Positions 6,176 to 6,272 of a DNA stretch of 6,272 nt are shown one piece after another. How positions within the stretch are numbered: the first letter of the stretch is position 1; each line of letters opens with the position of its first letter. Made by a program: the position numbers and the translations under genes. The DNA is taken from assembly GCA_900551465.1 (NCBI GenBank), contig URWL01000128.1, positions 1 through 6,272 on the forward strand, in the 5' to 3' direction. This stretch comes from an uncultured Blautia sp. (lineage in GTDB: Bacteria; Bacillota; Clostridia; Lachnospirales; Lachnospiraceae). The notes under the pieces are model-generated. The model saw only the letters and a list, made by a program, of their open reading frames with translations. It was not told where the DNA came from and did not search any database.

Positions 6176-6272
6176 GAATCAGCGCCTCCCTTCTTTTTCT
6201 TAAGTCATTTTTAATTTGTATTACCTCTTCCGGTGATGGAACTTTATGATGCCAGTTGGCTCTATTTTCCAT
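6168..6272 (-). CDS. Transketolase, N-terminal subunit, C-terminal end only (partial)
   Basis: An open frame enters from the right edge and ends at a TAA at 6168-6170, giving 34 visible residues beginning M-E-N-R-A-N-W-H-H-K-V-P. This matches the end of transketolase N-terminal (thiamine-diphosphate-binding) subunits, where an F-M-E-N/G motif is followed by W-H-x-K-x-P and a short charged helix. The leading Met is therefore internal, not the start. The last codons overlap the C-subunit gene by 8 nt (6168-6175), and the ribosome site of that gene lies inside this frame, the normal arrangement for a co-translated split transketolase. The cofactor-binding residues of this subunit lie outside the window and cannot be judged. 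Confidence 0.85.
   Translation of the reverse strand: MENRANWHHKVPSPEEVIQIKNDLRKRREALIHG
6185..6190 (-). promoter_or_regulatory. Ribosome binding site of the transketolase C-subunit gene
   Basis: GGGAGG on the minus strand, 9 nt before the ATG at 6173-6175, embedded in the coding end of the N-subunit gene. The site fixes the start of the C subunit, whose product then begins M-A-K-I-A as in other transketolase C-terminal halves. Confidence 0.75.

Overview
The window looks like chromosomal DNA of a low-to-middle GC Gram-positive anaerobe, most likely a Clostridia/Lachnospiraceae-type gut bacterium. This rests on family resemblance of the proteins, strong AGGAGG-like ribosome sites before nearly every gene, the split two-subunit transketolase and the general style of the sugar ABC transporter. 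It is not proven by any marker gene.

Every gene I can support lies on the minus strand, so the window reads right to left as one tightly packed carbohydrate-use operon, cut at both ends. In transcription order: the last 34 codons of a transketolase N-terminal (TPP-binding) subunit (6168-6272, open at the window edge); the transketolase C-terminal subunit (5246-6175); a glycerol-kinase-like FGGY sugar kinase (3769-5244); a zinc-dependent sorbitol/xylitol-dehydrogenase-type medium-chain dehydrogenase (2673-3719); a secreted sugar-binding protein (1568-2626); a double-domain RbsA/MglA-type sugar ABC ATPase (79-1578); and the first 20 codons of the next gene, probably the RbsC-type permease (1-62). 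Gaps are minimal: overlaps of 8 and 11 nt, a 1-nt gap, a 16-nt gap, and two spacers of 49 and 46 nt. No terminator, RNA gene, repeat, mobile element or CRISPR array is visible.

A working model (inference) is that the ABC transporter imports a polyol or small sugar. The NAD-type dehydrogenase oxidises a secondary alcohol to a ketose, the FGGY kinase phosphorylates it, and the two-part transketolase moves a two-carbon ketol unit so the carbon enters the pentose-phosphate and glycolytic pools. No isomerase or regulator is in view, so the substrate cannot be fixed.

The most notable points are as follows. The kinase is clearly built on the GlpK scaffold, but two glycerol-contacting residues are replaced by serine and the usual regulatory sites are absent. 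The binding protein seems to have lost its lipobox cysteine (Leu-Ala-Gly-Ser) and carries eight cysteines in its mature part. The transketolase subunit departs from canonical transketolase around its phosphate-binding positions.
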